Of a stretch of DNA of 64,000 nucleotides, positions 1 to 13,187 are shown in pieces. Source of the stretch: Baylisascaris procyonis. Lineage: Eukaryota; Nematoda; Chromadorea; Rhabditida; Ascarididae. Below the pieces are notes generated by a model, which worked only from the letters and a program-made list of their open reading frames with translations, was not told the origin of the DNA and ran no database searches. Numbering within the stretch: the stretch's first letter is position 1; each line of letters starts with the position of its first letter. The stretch covers positions 1,764,501 to 1,828,500 of the forward strand of contig JAZARR010000070.1 in assembly GCA_037389465.1 (NCBI GenBank), written 5' to 3'. Both the position numbers and the translations under genes were made by a program.

Positions 1-2570
1 GTTTTTAATGGGTAATTTATATGCCTCTAAAATGGTCAACTCGAATTTGCTCATTTATACAGAAATCGAAGCAATAATCCCTCCCTCTGCATCAGAGCGT
101 CTTTCGGCATCAACGTTGACTCTATCCACAGTAAAATAGATATGTGTCTGCAGATTTAGAATGGATTATAAAATCTCATAGCTCTAATAATTGCTACTAT
201 TACACAGTGAAAATACAATATATGATTTATTAACGAATTATACAAAGGCTTGCAGTCGCTTATAATGCTTCCCTATGTCATGCATAAAGATCCACAAATG
301 ATTTCATTTATAAATACCAAAAAAATTTTAGCAATTTGTAAGAATCAATGAAATTTATGAGTAGCAGATCTTTAGCTCATTGAAAAAGGTTGAAATGATC
401 ACTCATATGTCAAATACCATAAATTCCGGGGTTTTTTTGTGTCGTAATTGACAGCTTCAAATGAACGATAATATCCGAATTTAATGACAATCCTTGTAGA
501 GTACAAGTTTTTTTTTTCATGGGGAGAAGAACCAATGAAATGTATAGAATGTGTTGAATAAATGAATGGAAAAATTGAAAAAAAAAGTTTATTTTCTATT
601 CATTTAAAATATGAATCATTTTGTTTACTCTATATTTCCAGCAATCACAACGAGTAACAACTGTCGAAATTAAACCGCTTCCCTTATTGTTACTATATTT
701 CAAGTTTATAAAAGCAAAAAAAAGATTGTTGTGGTAAGAAATGCGATCTGTGTACGAGAATATCCCCTTAGCGCATATTAAATAGTTTCAATTTGGAAGC
801 CAAGTTGGCTGCACTTTCGAAGCGAAATTTTGGCAATCGAATACTTAAACTTATGCATCTATGGTTTCGTGAATCAGTTATGAAAATAAATTAACCGTTT
901 TGCAGGGTGGTCTCCATTCTTTTGTGGTAAGTGAAAGATGGAAAAGGCAGAGGGTGGAGAGTGATGGCGAGGTTACATCAAATATGTTCGAATAGACACA
1001 TTTTGCGAGAGGTATATTTAAACTCGCACTATGTCATCATGTATGGTGGGTTCGAGTAAATAGAGGTAGAGAAAAAAGGACATAGTGAAAAAGAGGATTT
1101 ATTAGACGCTATAGAGAGATACCAAATCAAAGACGAACATACAATCGAACATGTTCACAAATCGAGCATATATGAAAACAAGTTTTGCAGAATTGAAGTT
1201 CTAAGTTGAATGCGAGTTGCGAGATGATTAACAACAATCGTAGATCAACGATAACGATTAAAGAAAACGGAGTCGGTTCCGAATTTCAATAAATATATTC
1301 ATAACGGAGTCGATTCCGAATTTCAATAAATATATTCATAATGGAGTCGACTCCGAGTTTCATTAAATATCATCATATCCTTTCAAATGGTCAAGAAATG
1401 TAAGTTTTAATTCGTCTTTATATTATCTACTCGCTAATATTTTAAGGTGAATAAGTAAGTTTTAGCGCATTACTTGCCTTGCGCTTTTTTTTTTCTTTGC
1501 AATTCTCATGCCTCTGTTGTTCTCGTTGTATCGCTTTTTTTTGCCTCTAACGATCCACACATCTAATTTCTGGATTTTGCTAATGTAAACGCTCGCTCAA
1601 TTTTGAACGCTATTTGTAAACTCAACAAAAAACGTTACATTCACTTTTAACGGTATCCCATCATAAGGTATCGCTAAGAAATCTCGTGAAATCCTAGTAT
1701 TGTTCCCCTGCTTCCTCTCTTCCTTCTGTCTTCCCCATTCTTGGATATGTGCGTTCGTTTTACCTTTTTGGGTAAGCAACCTGCCATCTCAGTAGCGGTT
1801 ATTGCCTGAGTAGCCTGACCTCTTACCTTTGTATTTACGGTTTGTGTAGGTATAATGACACGGATTAACATACCATGAGAGTCTACCGAAAACTTGCACT
1901 TCTTTGACTCCTAAACCTTTTTCTTACCGATCGTTTGAGTTGACATAGTATAATTCAGTTACAATGAACAATGCAAAATGCCCCAAATCAACATCAGCTC
2001 ATCACATTCTATATATTCCAGTCAGCGTACATATTCACATTTCATAAAATGATACCATAACCATGATGCATTGGGTGGGAAAGTTGGAAAATAAGAGCAC
2101 CTTTGAATCTTTACCAAAAATTTCTTCCAACAATCACCTAAACAATTGTTATTGAGCAATCACAATACCTATGTGATTATGTCTGATAAGCATAATGAGT
2201 ATTGATCATCTAACATTTATAAATTCTATAAAAATTTTTACCTATATACCGATAAAGTGAATGCAAATCGTAAACGATCGATCATTTAGTAGAATCTATG
2301 CACAAGAATAATGAACGATAAGCTAAATGAAGTTCATAAGAAGCATATTGGATCTTCGATGATCCCCTCCTCCTTCCCCCACGGAGCATAGGAATAGAAG
2401 AATATAAAAATATTTTTTGAAATGGATAGCAATAAGGTAAAGCAACAAAAAAAAAGAGTGGTGATACTGGAATACAAATGAGTAGGCAGAATTTAATAAA
2501 AGAATGATTTAAACCCATTTATATGATTTCGAAAATATATTAATGTAAAATGATACAATGATGAAGACAC
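1..2570. other. Intergenic, no gene seen
   Basis: This AT-rich stretch has only short open frames without splice signals or recognisable protein content. It holds a three-copy tandem repeat near 1.3 kb, listed separately. It probably includes the 3' flank of the RING-finger gene that ends at 2571 on the minus strand. Confidence 0.5.
1268..1378. repeat. 37-bp tandem repeat, three copies
   Basis: Three head-to-tail copies start at about 1268, 1305 and 1342 with an exact 37-bp period. Each opens with a small dyad, GGAGTCGGTTCC, GGAGTCGATTCC and GGAGTCGACTCC; the last is a perfect palindrome. The dyad is followed by an AT-rich tail (GAATTTCAATAAATATATTC). No gene overlaps it. Confidence 0.85.
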
Positions 2571-5500
2571 TTAAAAACATTTAACATCACCATCACTTTG
2601 AATAAAAACGTTTAGAATTTCGACAATTTGCTTCCCACAAGCTGGACATGCGTTACCTTTTTTCAATGTTTTGATTGCCTCTTTGTAACAACCAATTACA
2701 CATCCACATCCTCCTCTTCCAGCTGCTACCGCATTCATTTCGTAGCAACCACATAAAAGACATGAATTACAAGTGAACCAAATACGTCCTGTTGCTGCCA
2801 CTGAAATATATGTAAAATGCAAATAAATTATGCAAAAAAAAAAAGCTTAAATAATGCCTTGATAAATAATAGACCACCAACAACGCCATCAACATCCTAT
2901 AGCTGCAATTTACTATTTTTTTCAACAAATCTTATTCAATTTCTTTAATATTTGTGCCATTTGGAAGAATCCATGACTTTACAATTAAACTGCAATAGAA
3001 AAGCACTCCTCTAAAATAGGAGATATCTCTTTGCGTTATTCTCAAAGAATGTGATCGATGAACTCACCTTCACGACGACATATTGGGCATTCGACTTTTG
3101 GCCGTCTATTTAAAAATTTCACATCCACCGAATTAGTTGCACGTGACATCCAATTTTCTTTACATTTCTCACAACACATCGCATGTGCACATGGTAGAAA
3201 TAATATTTCCACATCGTTATCAAAGCAGAATAAACATTTTGGCACTGTACGCTGAAATAAATTACTCTCTAAAAAAAAAATTAGTTAATTTAAAAAAAAA
3301 AATTTCTAGGATTCCCATTATTCTTCGGGTATAGTATTATGTTCCTTTGAAAATTCTTTTTCTACAAGAAGCAAGAAAGAGATTATTGCTTTCTAATCAT
3401 ATTTGGATCAGAATAAATTATCAGTGTTATAAAACTTTTGCAAAACATCATACAGCATAGAATTGCTAAAGAATAAAGAATCAATTTCAGATCATTATTC
3501 GCCAATGAAACATCAACAAACCTGTGGAGGAAAACCATCGGACACCGTATCGATCAATGGACGACATTGTGCCTTCGAAGATTGCGCTGCCGTTTCTCGA
3601 CCCGAAACGGCCAATGGTTTCTTCCTCATCGCCATCCATCGCAGCATTTGTTGCGTATCCATGATTGCTATTTTACAAGTGTCATCCTGAGATATCAAAT
3701 GCACGATAATTCCTCCAACGATTTTCCAACTTATCGTAGAAATAAACTTAAGCGATAACTCCAAAGAGAAATGAAAGATGCCATTAAATGAACCTGTGGG
3801 TAGATAGAGACTAGAATAGATCATAAATAAAACCCCCTTAAATCAGCAAAGAACGCAGAATCCCGCTGATGAGCTACATCTACTTCAACAATTTTTTAAT
3901 GCTCCATCTAGCTAACTAGGTAGCTAAGCGGCTAAGCACATGGCTTTATCGATTGACTTGCTCATGTGACGTATAGGAAATTTATTCATTCATGTGAAAC
4001 CACCACTGAAAAATGTTATTAATATCGGATATGAAAAGTAGCCCAAGAATATCGCCAACTTATAGTAAATATGACATCTAACTCCATGATATTACTAAGT
4101 TCTGTTTTGAAGAAAAGGAGAGAATCAAGCAGCCAACTGTAAGATTTGGTTCCCCACTTATGTGAATCCCTCAACAAACGTAGTTTAAGCGATGTCTAGC
4201 GAACAAATGACCCTCCACTATGACAGTGGTCACTAAAATAGCGTATATAGTGACCGGGTATAGCGGTACCCCCTGTTCCTATTCTTTAATTTGTTTAGTG
4301 CAATTAAATAAATTGCACATACACATATCATCGCCACTCAGTTATTCGATTGTGCAAAACATAGGAAGACAAGGATGTATTGTTCGATCACTCGTCTGCC
4401 TAGATGGTTTTTTTCTTCCTTTTTTGTATGGAGAATAACTTCCGGACCAATGATTATTTAATGCTGCCTCAAATCACCTCCTCCCGAACGGCTGATCAAG
4501 CCAATAGTCATTGATGCGATCATATTTTAGAAAATCCCTATCTTTAGCATCATGCAAATCGACCAATTAAACAACGATCGTAAAGCTTACAATAATTGAT
4601 GCTCAAAGAAAGTTTGAAAGAGCAAAAATTCATACCTCCGGGTAGAATATATCACTTCCTGAGATGGCCAAATATGCACTTTGGAAACCAGATGGAAAAT
4701 CGAAAGCTCGTTCACATGTCGTCGGATAAGAATTCATACGATATCGTATCGATATACTATTCGTATCAATACGCAGTAATATACGTAAAACATCGACTAT
4801 AAAAATATCATTGCATAGAGAGATTCTCACTTGTTCTTTAGTCATATATTTATGCATGGGCAATAACTGCCAATTTCTTTATAAAAACTACGAATGTAAT
4901 TTGGCATCAAAGATGATTATATCGCTGTTAATTAATGGGTAAGGCGCTCTTCTTTGTCCAATGTTTCGAATATTATTACAACTGTAAACGCTTAAAAAAC
5001 AGCTTCCTAAAGAGAAAAATTTTTTTTTTTATTTGCGCAATAAAAATATCAGAAATGTGCGTCAATTTCCTCAACAAAAAGAATTTACGGAGAATTTTAT
5101 AAGAAATAATAGAAGGACAGCGATCATGCACTGACATATCAACTTGCCGTCCTCTCTCCTCTTCCCATCCCCCCACCCCTCCCATGGAGATTACATGATC
5201 GAAAAGAAAGGGGTTGAAGATATCGAAATGCTTACATTTAGCGACCGGTTTATCAGCCCACTCGATGGTGTCTCCACTTTGCCAATTCTGCCAACAACGA
5301 TAGGCGATCGTACTACCGACTTGCAAGTTGTGATCGATGATCGTCTGTGCAGGTACTATGGATAAACCGATAAGTGGCAATCGTGGCAATTCCTCCTATA
5401 GATCGCAAATAACAAATAACTCAAAAAAAATATAATTAGCTTAAATTTGAAAAAAAATTTATGAATCTTCTTTATTTATGTAAAAGTTTTGATAATAAAA

Positions 5501-6604
5501 TAAAAGATTGAATAATTTTAATTTTTATCGATGTTTTAAGGGATTCATATTGAATGCTTGATAATTTCGTCGAATTTATGTAGATAATTCGTCTTCTTAC
5601 TTGGTAAATTGGCGAACAATTTTCTCTACATTCATTAATATCCTCCGTATACTCTATTCACATTTTTCTTTTTTTTATTCTTTGTACAGCTTCATTAGAA
5701 ATATTTATTCCAAAATGCATTGCCAAATTGAGAGATGCAAATTTGAGGAGATACAATTACTATATTTATATAGTTTAATTGAAAATATTGGCCATTTTCT
5801 TGCAAAAAAATTACACACGATGGAGTCAGCAATTAGTTCATCAATAATTAACGAAAAAAAACATTACTAAAGTAGAATATACTATTAATAATAGAATAAA
5901 TTTTCGAAGCCCAAAAAAAAAACAACTCAACAATCATTTCAAATAATTCGACGAAGAAAATTTTATTAAATCACAAAGTTTCAATAAATATTTACATCAA
6001 TAACTTTCTAAAAAAAACAACATGAAAAACATACCATAAAGATTAATGCTACCGTTGGACCATGTCTACTATAATATTCTTGTAATGAAAGATTTGCTAC
6101 AATACAATCACCAAATCGCACAAAATCCATCATGTCTGCTCGTTCTTCATAATCCATCATCAAATCGAGTACCTATATATCGAATAAAGGTAGCAGTAGA
6201 TCCATATACCGAATCACAAATATGCAAACGATAAACACGGAACACTACCATACTAAATATGATAGATTTATGTTCATTACATTACGGTAATTATTTACAG
6301 TGTTTCAGTCCATCGTTCTATTTAGTGTCGAGAAAATACTTCATTATATTTATATATGAATTCACTAAATTATGGGATATTTACCCGACTATAGCGCAGA
6401 TCGATGGACATGGAAATAACCCATCAGGTATTCTATAAATTGGTACGTCACACACCTATTGAAAAATAAAAATAAATAAATAAATAAATAAAAATAAATA
6501 AATCTCAAAAGTCGGGAACAGAAAGAAGTAGCTCTCCAAAAAAAAAAAAAAAAAAAAAAAACTACGAAACTCACCGCAGATTTATGAAATTTGCCCGTCC
6601 CTTG
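2571..6604 (-). CDS. RING-finger protein with a second C-terminal Cys cluster (5' end not found)
   Basis: Exons read on the minus strand: 6604-6575 (tentative), 6455-6385, 6252-6035, 5395-5236, 4796-4636, 3686-3522, 3251-3068 and 2800-2571 with the stop. Except inside 6252-6035 the phases agree at all junctions. Exon 3251-3068 encodes a C3HC4 RING (CLFC, then CAHAMCCEKC, then CPIC), so an E3 ubiquitin-ligase role is likely from the family. The last exon adds a second zinc-binding-like cluster (CNSCLLCGC, GGCGC, CPACGK). The roughly 300 residues before the RING match no domain I recognise. They include acidic and aromatic stretches such as YRCWQNWQSGDTIEW. Within 6252-6035 the frame must change by one base to stay open. 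The start codon should lie between 6.6 and 7.4 kb but was not identified. The gene lies downstream of, and in the same direction as, the FASTKD gene. Confidence 0.7.
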
Positions 6605-7480
6605 CTCAAAAACTCAAAAAAAAAGCAATAAACAAATCTTTGGATTTGAATAATATGAATCAAAACAAAGAAAAAAGAAAACGTGGAAACGCTTTAGTGA
6701 AAATTAAACACTTGATAAATCACATAAATAAAAGAAAAAATTCAGAATAAAAAAACTCTTTATTATTCGTTCAATAAAATCCAAAGATTGATCTCAAAAA
6801 CAAACGCAATGAGAAATTATTTCATCCAAAAACAAACAAAAATGAAAAAAAAAAACAAACTTATAAAAATTTCTAAAAATCTACTCTCCTATTCTTTTTT
6901 TTTCAATACAAATATGGAACAATTACAACGTCAATTTTTGAAACAATGATATCGTCATTGCAATAAAACTGCAAAAAAAAAGAAAAATTCTTTGCAAAAT
7001 TATTTTTACAAAAATCCTCGACAATAATGACTCTCATAGTTTCAAAACTTTGGGAACGTTTACTGTTTCAAAATAGCATTACACAGTTTTATAGGTGAAA
7101 TACTAAACTTTAATCATCTCTAACTTTTCATCCTCGAAAAGAACAAAATAAATCTTCTTCACGAATAATTTCTTCAACTATATTCCTAGATTTATTTATA
7201 AATGCTACACTCTAGAGGGCATTATTTATTGAAAACGATAGTCAATAAAGGCAATTAGCTAGCTATAATTTTATTTCATTCAGAAATAGGACTTAATAAG
7301 ACGATAATAATAATCTGACGATAAAATAATAAAACAAAATCCGTAAAATAATCCAACACAATAGACACATCGGACAACGTTACATGAAACGTAATACGCA
7401 GCCAAATGCATCTTCTATAGTAATACATAATCGTTTCATAAACAACAACTGATTGACATAAATGAGTGAAATTATTTCTT

Positions 7481-8271
7481 TTATAGAGATGATGCGACCA
7501 CATTGTGTAGTTTCCGCTTGATGAGTTCGATCTTTTGCGTCAATAGTTTATTCGCCTTAAGCTCAAGCTCAGTGAAAGTAACTGGTAGCATACCTCTTGC
7601 CTTCAACAATCTTATACCAAGAGCCACTGAGCCAATTGGACGACTTTCTTCATCTTCTTCACACTGCAACTGTAAATCATCAAGGAGACTTACAACCTTA
7701 TAACCAACCTTACGAATTAATGTACACATCTAACATATTTAGGCGTCAACAAGTGGTAACGTTGCTATTATACTAGTCGCATCTAGCATATTTCGGAGGC
7801 GTATGATCCATTCGCCATTATCCTACAGTAGCAGCTAAAGTTTATCCTTCAATCAGCAGCTATTAGCTGTTGATTGAAGGATAAAGTTTGGAATTTTTCA
7901 CATAAAATTAGTAGCTTCTTCTAAACGGATGATTGAATCTTTGAAAATTCAACAATAAATAATCACTTAGCTCTAGCAATTATAAAAAAAAAGAGCAACA
8001 TACCGTGATAGTCATTTGTTTACGTCCAAGATAAATGATCGCAATAGTTGGTCTTGTCGAATCAGTAAAATTTTTCACAGGTATAAAACGTTTTGCACTA
8101 TCCAACTGTACAAATGCATCCACAAAAAAACCATCAGCATTGAGCATAGGTGCGGTTGCATGAGTTCCCAATGGTGCGATCTTATAGAGAACACTATGAA
8201 AGAATTCTGCATCGTATGCCTCTTTACGTCCACATTTTATTAGAAGTGCAGCATTGTTCTAAAAATCGACG

Positions 8272-8335
<64 letters not shown>

Positions 8336-11300
8336 TGGAAAATATAAATATATAGAAGTCTTAGAATTTATTCATTAATAAATATTCAATAAAAGATAGG
8401 TAGAGGCAATCCTATTGAAAGCAAATCACGATACTAGGAAGTGAGAGTTTTGCAGGAAATATAATCAGCCGTACAATATCCTTTAGTGAAATTATGCGAA
8501 CATTTCAGTGATATTTTTATACCAAAAAAAAAACCTGCGCCTAGCATATTCAACAAAAAAGAACAGCGTTTCTAATTATACTTCAAATACAATTATAACA
8601 AAGCAAATGGAATTACACTTTCCCCCATATTCTTCTATCGTAAATACTGCGAATGATTTGTTAGTCATACAAATTTACACCTTTATCATCCCTCCTCTTT
8701 CTAGAGCTCAAAGTCTATGCAAGCCTTCTCCTTCCGAGCACTGTTCCCTCATATCCTTCACCTCCTTTCAAGGCGTCTCTCACCTCTCCCAAACAAAAAC
8801 AATTCCCTCGTCAAAGTTGATCATCGTTTTTGGCAAGCCGATTTACTCCGGGAACAGAAATCCAGATATTGTGGTAAATCGCTTATAAAATGCCAAACTT
8901 TACTGACTTTTATGTTGAATGTAATTTATTACTTTTGCGAAAATGAGAGGTGAAAATAGCAGGAGGAATAGCATATGAAATCTCAAATTTTCACTCATTT
9001 AATGAAGACTCTGTCGATCAAACTATTGCCCTACGCTATAATCTACTCTTCATTCTCTGTCCCATAAAAGATGCTACTTCCGGGAAGTTCAATTACAGGT
9101 TCACCTTTTGATCACTTCTTTTTTAATCTCTCTCTCCCCTTCTCGAAAAGAATTAATTTAGATATTGCGATGAAAAGCACTCAACATTGACAGCAACCAA
9201 ATACTACAAAATTTTCAAACTAGATTCCCCACAAATGAAAGGTACGATAAAGCGTGATGAATTTCGCTCACCACTTCCTGACTGGGAGGTAATATTTGCG
9301 ATAGATTCATCGACGGTCCCTTATAGGATTCTTGAAATTCGGTATTCACCACTGCTTGAATTTGTGCAATCTTCGATAAAGCGAATACCCTCTTTGGCAA
9401 ATCCTCTCTTCAAAAATTTATAGTTTATAGCTGTTACACTATATTTATGCATTGTATTCCGTTGTCTTTTTCTGGTATAATATTTCAGTCTAAAAAACAA
9501 AAAAGAAACGTTGAAAGAAAGAGATGAAAATTTCGTGTTTTATTCGCTATCGTCAACCTGTGTCTACTATTCCCAAACAAAGTCTATAAGAGTTTTGCGC
9601 TTTTCGTTAAATCATCATTTCGCTTTAACTTAATATTGAAATAAACTGATGAATCGACCAGACAATTCAACGATGAATTAGAAAGACATAAAGTTGAAAT
9701 ATAAAACAATAAAATAAAATAAAATAAAGAGTTAAATCGAACTCTTTCGAGAATTGCTCGATGAATTCATCTCTGAGTACAGTTTCGGCTAGTTGTGGTG
9801 TAATCGCGTTGCAAATAGCAAGTGCATGCACACTATTCAACCACATTGATGCAGAAGGTGCTTTTCGAACGTTGAGTGAGGATGCCAAATGATGTGATGC
9901 ATCCTCTATCCATGTACCCATATCGCATATTGCACATGATGATACAACAAACGACAACTCCGTAATTGTCGCCTTCCTTAAACAATTTTATGTTGCACTA
10001 CTAGTGAATATGATACAATTGTACCCGATATGTTTCTAATATCAACCCTGTATATGGGTGGGGGGAGATATCGACTCCATGTGGACAGATAAAGGAGAGG
10101 GGAGGGATTGGGTGGGGAGCTCGGCCTTTTATAAATTTATGCATCTTTAATTCAACATTAATAGGCTAAGTGAAATTAGCATAAATACTATACTATCATA
10201 TGTAAATATCTAAGATATATGTACGATTCCCAATATGTTCTGATAAGTGAGTCTACTGGTTGCACAAAAGAAAGAAGAACATAACTTCAAGTGTGCAATA
10301 TTTTTTAGTGCGACAATATCACGATATAACAATTAGAATTAATTAAAATAAATTTTTTCCACTTTTTGTGATGAAAAGAACGATTACCACTGAAGAAGTT
10401 TTATTGGTGGTAATGATCTTCCTATCTAAAGGTGAAAGGATGAGAGCTGCTTGAAGGGGAATATATAATTATAACGTCTTTTTTTTTGAGAAGCCGACTA
10501 TAGAAATCATACAACACTTTAATATTCCAAAAAAAATCTTTGTTAATATTTTCCCTCCCTTCTTTTAAAAAATGCTGACAATTCCTCCATTCCTAGTAAC
10601 AAAAAAAAGTAAAACAATAATCAAAAACTAACCTGTAATTGGCATTAATCCAATTAGTAAGTGTTCGCCATGCACGTTTATGACCAAAACGAAGTTTGGC
10701 AAACGATACGGCAAGCGTCGATACCGATGACCATTTCTTTATGACACTTCCATTTGCTATTGTATCCGATGCGATCCGACGTAACAAACGTGCATCCACA
10801 AATTCAAGCGTTGACATCGATTGTGCTAATGTGCACAATTGATTCACCTAAAATATTTCACTCCAATCTTCTTGCAACGATGAACTAAATATGTCGTATC
10901 CACCCTTATCAGTTATCACAATCATTCATATAATCATATCATATAGCCTTATAAGGTTATGAATGGAAACTAATTATGAATAGTAATTCAGTTTACACTC
11001 AATAGAGTAGTACCAATCACAACCAATAACAATCGTGAGGATTTTAAAACAACTTAGTTGACAAATCGATTCTCATTTTCGACAGCATAAAGAATATTTA
11101 TTTCAAGTATAGACGTTAATAACTCATAAAAAGAAATATTAATAATCCTTTTATATAAAAGATTTAAAGAAAACAACAAAAACAACGCAATATTTGTGAA
11201 TTAATCGATTATATGAATGAATTAATTACCGTAAGGAGATTCGGATTAGCATGAAAAGCTGCAGCAATAAGTGGCAATATATCAAGACGTCTTCGACCAC

Positions 11301-13187
11301 GAGATGCTAAATTCGCTAATAAAGAGACCAATTCGCCAGTCGACATCAAAGGAAGCAATTCTTTCGTCTTTTCGAGTACTGTCTCTAGGCATGTTTGTGA
11401 TAGCTTCACATTAATCAACAACGATATCGCATCTCCAGTTGATTCCACTTCACTGCAAATCGTATCATCATAAGCTTTGCTTCACTCTTAAATAAATTGA
11501 ATCATGATAATATATAACCGTTGTGACAATAAAACTTAATAAATCCTGATTATCGGTTCGGCAATTTGAGATAATGATTCGTTATTTTTTCTACATAAGC
11601 AGTTTCGTCATTTTTTTAGATTCAATTTTGCAAAAATTTATTCAGTGAGCGAAAATTACTCCATATATTTAAAAAAAAAAAAACCTATATTGCTTAGAAA
11701 ATTGCTAAGAGATGAGTTGATGAGGATTTTCTATAACTCGACTAAGTGAAATCCGAAATTCAAATAAACTACATGCAAGAAATTCAACAACATTCACGGA
11801 ACTGTAAGATGAAATTATATAAAAGTAATAAAAAACCGGGTTATTCTCACTATGCAAATGCTGTTATTTCGGTGGAAAAATTTGGGAAAACAAAAAAGAA
11901 ATAAACCTGGTTTTCAATTGTATAGAATCGGTTAATAAATTTTGTATCTCATCGGGAAGTTGAATGTTATGAGTGCGAATGGCTGCTGCCAACCGAATAA
12001 GCAAAGAGATAGGTACTGTTGAAAGATTTGAAGAAAGACGCGACGTTAAGGATACGAGAAGATCGTCGTAGAGTGGTCCATTCGCAAGACGAAGAGATAT
12101 CAATGAAGTGAGCGAAATCAATACATCCTCTATGCTCACGTTATCTTTTATCAATGATGATGATAGTTCAGGCAAGAGATTACTGTAAATGAATAATTAT
12201 TTCTACAACGAAAATATCTGTGATATGATAAATAGGTAGGTCTATTGCATAAATGTGGATCAAACACATAATGAACCTTAGTATTTAGAATTAATTTCAG
12301 AATTTTTATGAGATAGTTGTGTACTTCATTTCTTTGAACCACCTCCCTTATCGATCGGACTTATTCCAGCAGAAGAGTTCCATCAATTAAGTGCTTTGCC
12401 TTCTTATCCTTCATATATCAGATTAAATCCCTCATTGAACTCTGAAAATTCTAAATGCTCACCTCTGTAACCATTTCGCTGTTTCGTCCACATTATTGCT
12501 TTCAAAGGAAAGCGATGAGAACCGTCCCAAGAGTGCCACTGATGTTTCGACATTCAAAGGTCTTTCAAATTTCTTGCAAACCTGTAAAGTAATACAACAA
12601 CGACATATATCCGTCGCATATTCGTTGCTGCAAGTGTTTATGAAGAAAATATAAAACTTTCTTTTCATATAATTCATTAAAACGTTCATCGATAGAAGCT
12701 AATCAAAATAAATTCAAATTAAGCAGATCGTTTTGTATGAGTGTACTGGTAAATACTCCCAAGTAGGAATTACACAGAAACAGAGAGAGGGAGAGAGAGA
12801 GAAAGAGAGAGAGAGAGAGGAAGAGGGAGAGGAAGAGAGACAGAACGTCATCACTATTGATAGCCACCTTATCTTTGAATCCTTGAAACAAAAACAATTT
12901 CAAAACCATTTCTATATTCACATCAACTTTGTAGCATAAAACTAAATAATAGAAATAACCTGTTTCAATAATTCAACAGTATTAACGGTTTGAATTCTCC
13001 TAATCGAAGCATTCTTCTTATTCGTTTTGTTGTTCAATTTCAAATTCTCAATCCCACTATCAGTGAGATTATCGATAAGTGATTTTAATTCAGCATCGAT
13101 CAACGAATTTGTTGCCACATTCGATATATATCGTTGCAAATAAATTCGACAATTATAACGTATCACTTTTGCACATATAGGTAACAT
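7481..13187 (-). CDS. FAST kinase domain-containing mitochondrial RNA protein (FASTKD family)
   Basis: Nine exons join in phase: 13187-12960, 12581-12463, 12182-11907, 11452-11230, 10847-10633, 9976-9743, 9407-9272, 8258-8004 and 7729-7481. They give about 644 residues, close to vertebrate FASTKD4 and its relatives. The N-terminus (MLPICAKVIRYNCRIYLQRY) is basic and free of acidic residues, like a mitochondrial presequence. The middle is made of Leu-rich helical repeats typical of the family. The C-terminus has the FAST_2-like segment (NADGFFVDAFVQLD) and a RAP-like end (KVGYKVVSLLDDLQ). Family members bind mitochondrial transcripts and control their stability or processing; which paralogue this is cannot be decided here. 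The donors of exons 6 (GTTCGA) and 7 (GTGAGC) were chosen by phase, and exon 6 is the least certain. The start is the first ATG in the open frame. Confidence 0.85.
7841..7885. repeat. 22-bp inverted repeat with a 1-nt centre
   Basis: The left arm at 7841-7862 and the right arm at 7864-7885 are reverse complements except for one position, where a G:U pair could still form in RNA. The arms run from TTTATCCTTCAATCAGC to its complement. It lies in the last intron of the FASTKD gene and would fold into a long hairpin in the pre-mRNA. Confidence 0.85.
8274..8331. repeat. (AT)n microsatellite
   Basis: Almost pure alternating AT for about 58 bp, just upstream (transcript sense) of FASTKD exon 8, in the intron. 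Confidence 0.95.
12780..12842. repeat. GA-rich simple repeat
   Basis: Purine-only GAGAGAG/GGAAGAG tract in FASTKD intron 1. Its six-frame translations (polySer-Leu, Glu-Arg) are artefacts. Confidence 0.9.

Noticed and set aside
1597..2518. Short minus-strand frames at the left end
   Set aside because: No splice signals, low-complexity or T-rich content. Consistent with chance.
3513..3824. 103-codon minus-strand frame as a complete gene
   Set aside because: Only its C-terminal 55 codons after a GATATCTCAG acceptor are coding, as an internal exon of the RING gene.
12733..12939. Frames encoding Glu/Arg or Ser/Leu repeats
   Set aside because: They are translations of a GA microsatellite inside an intron.
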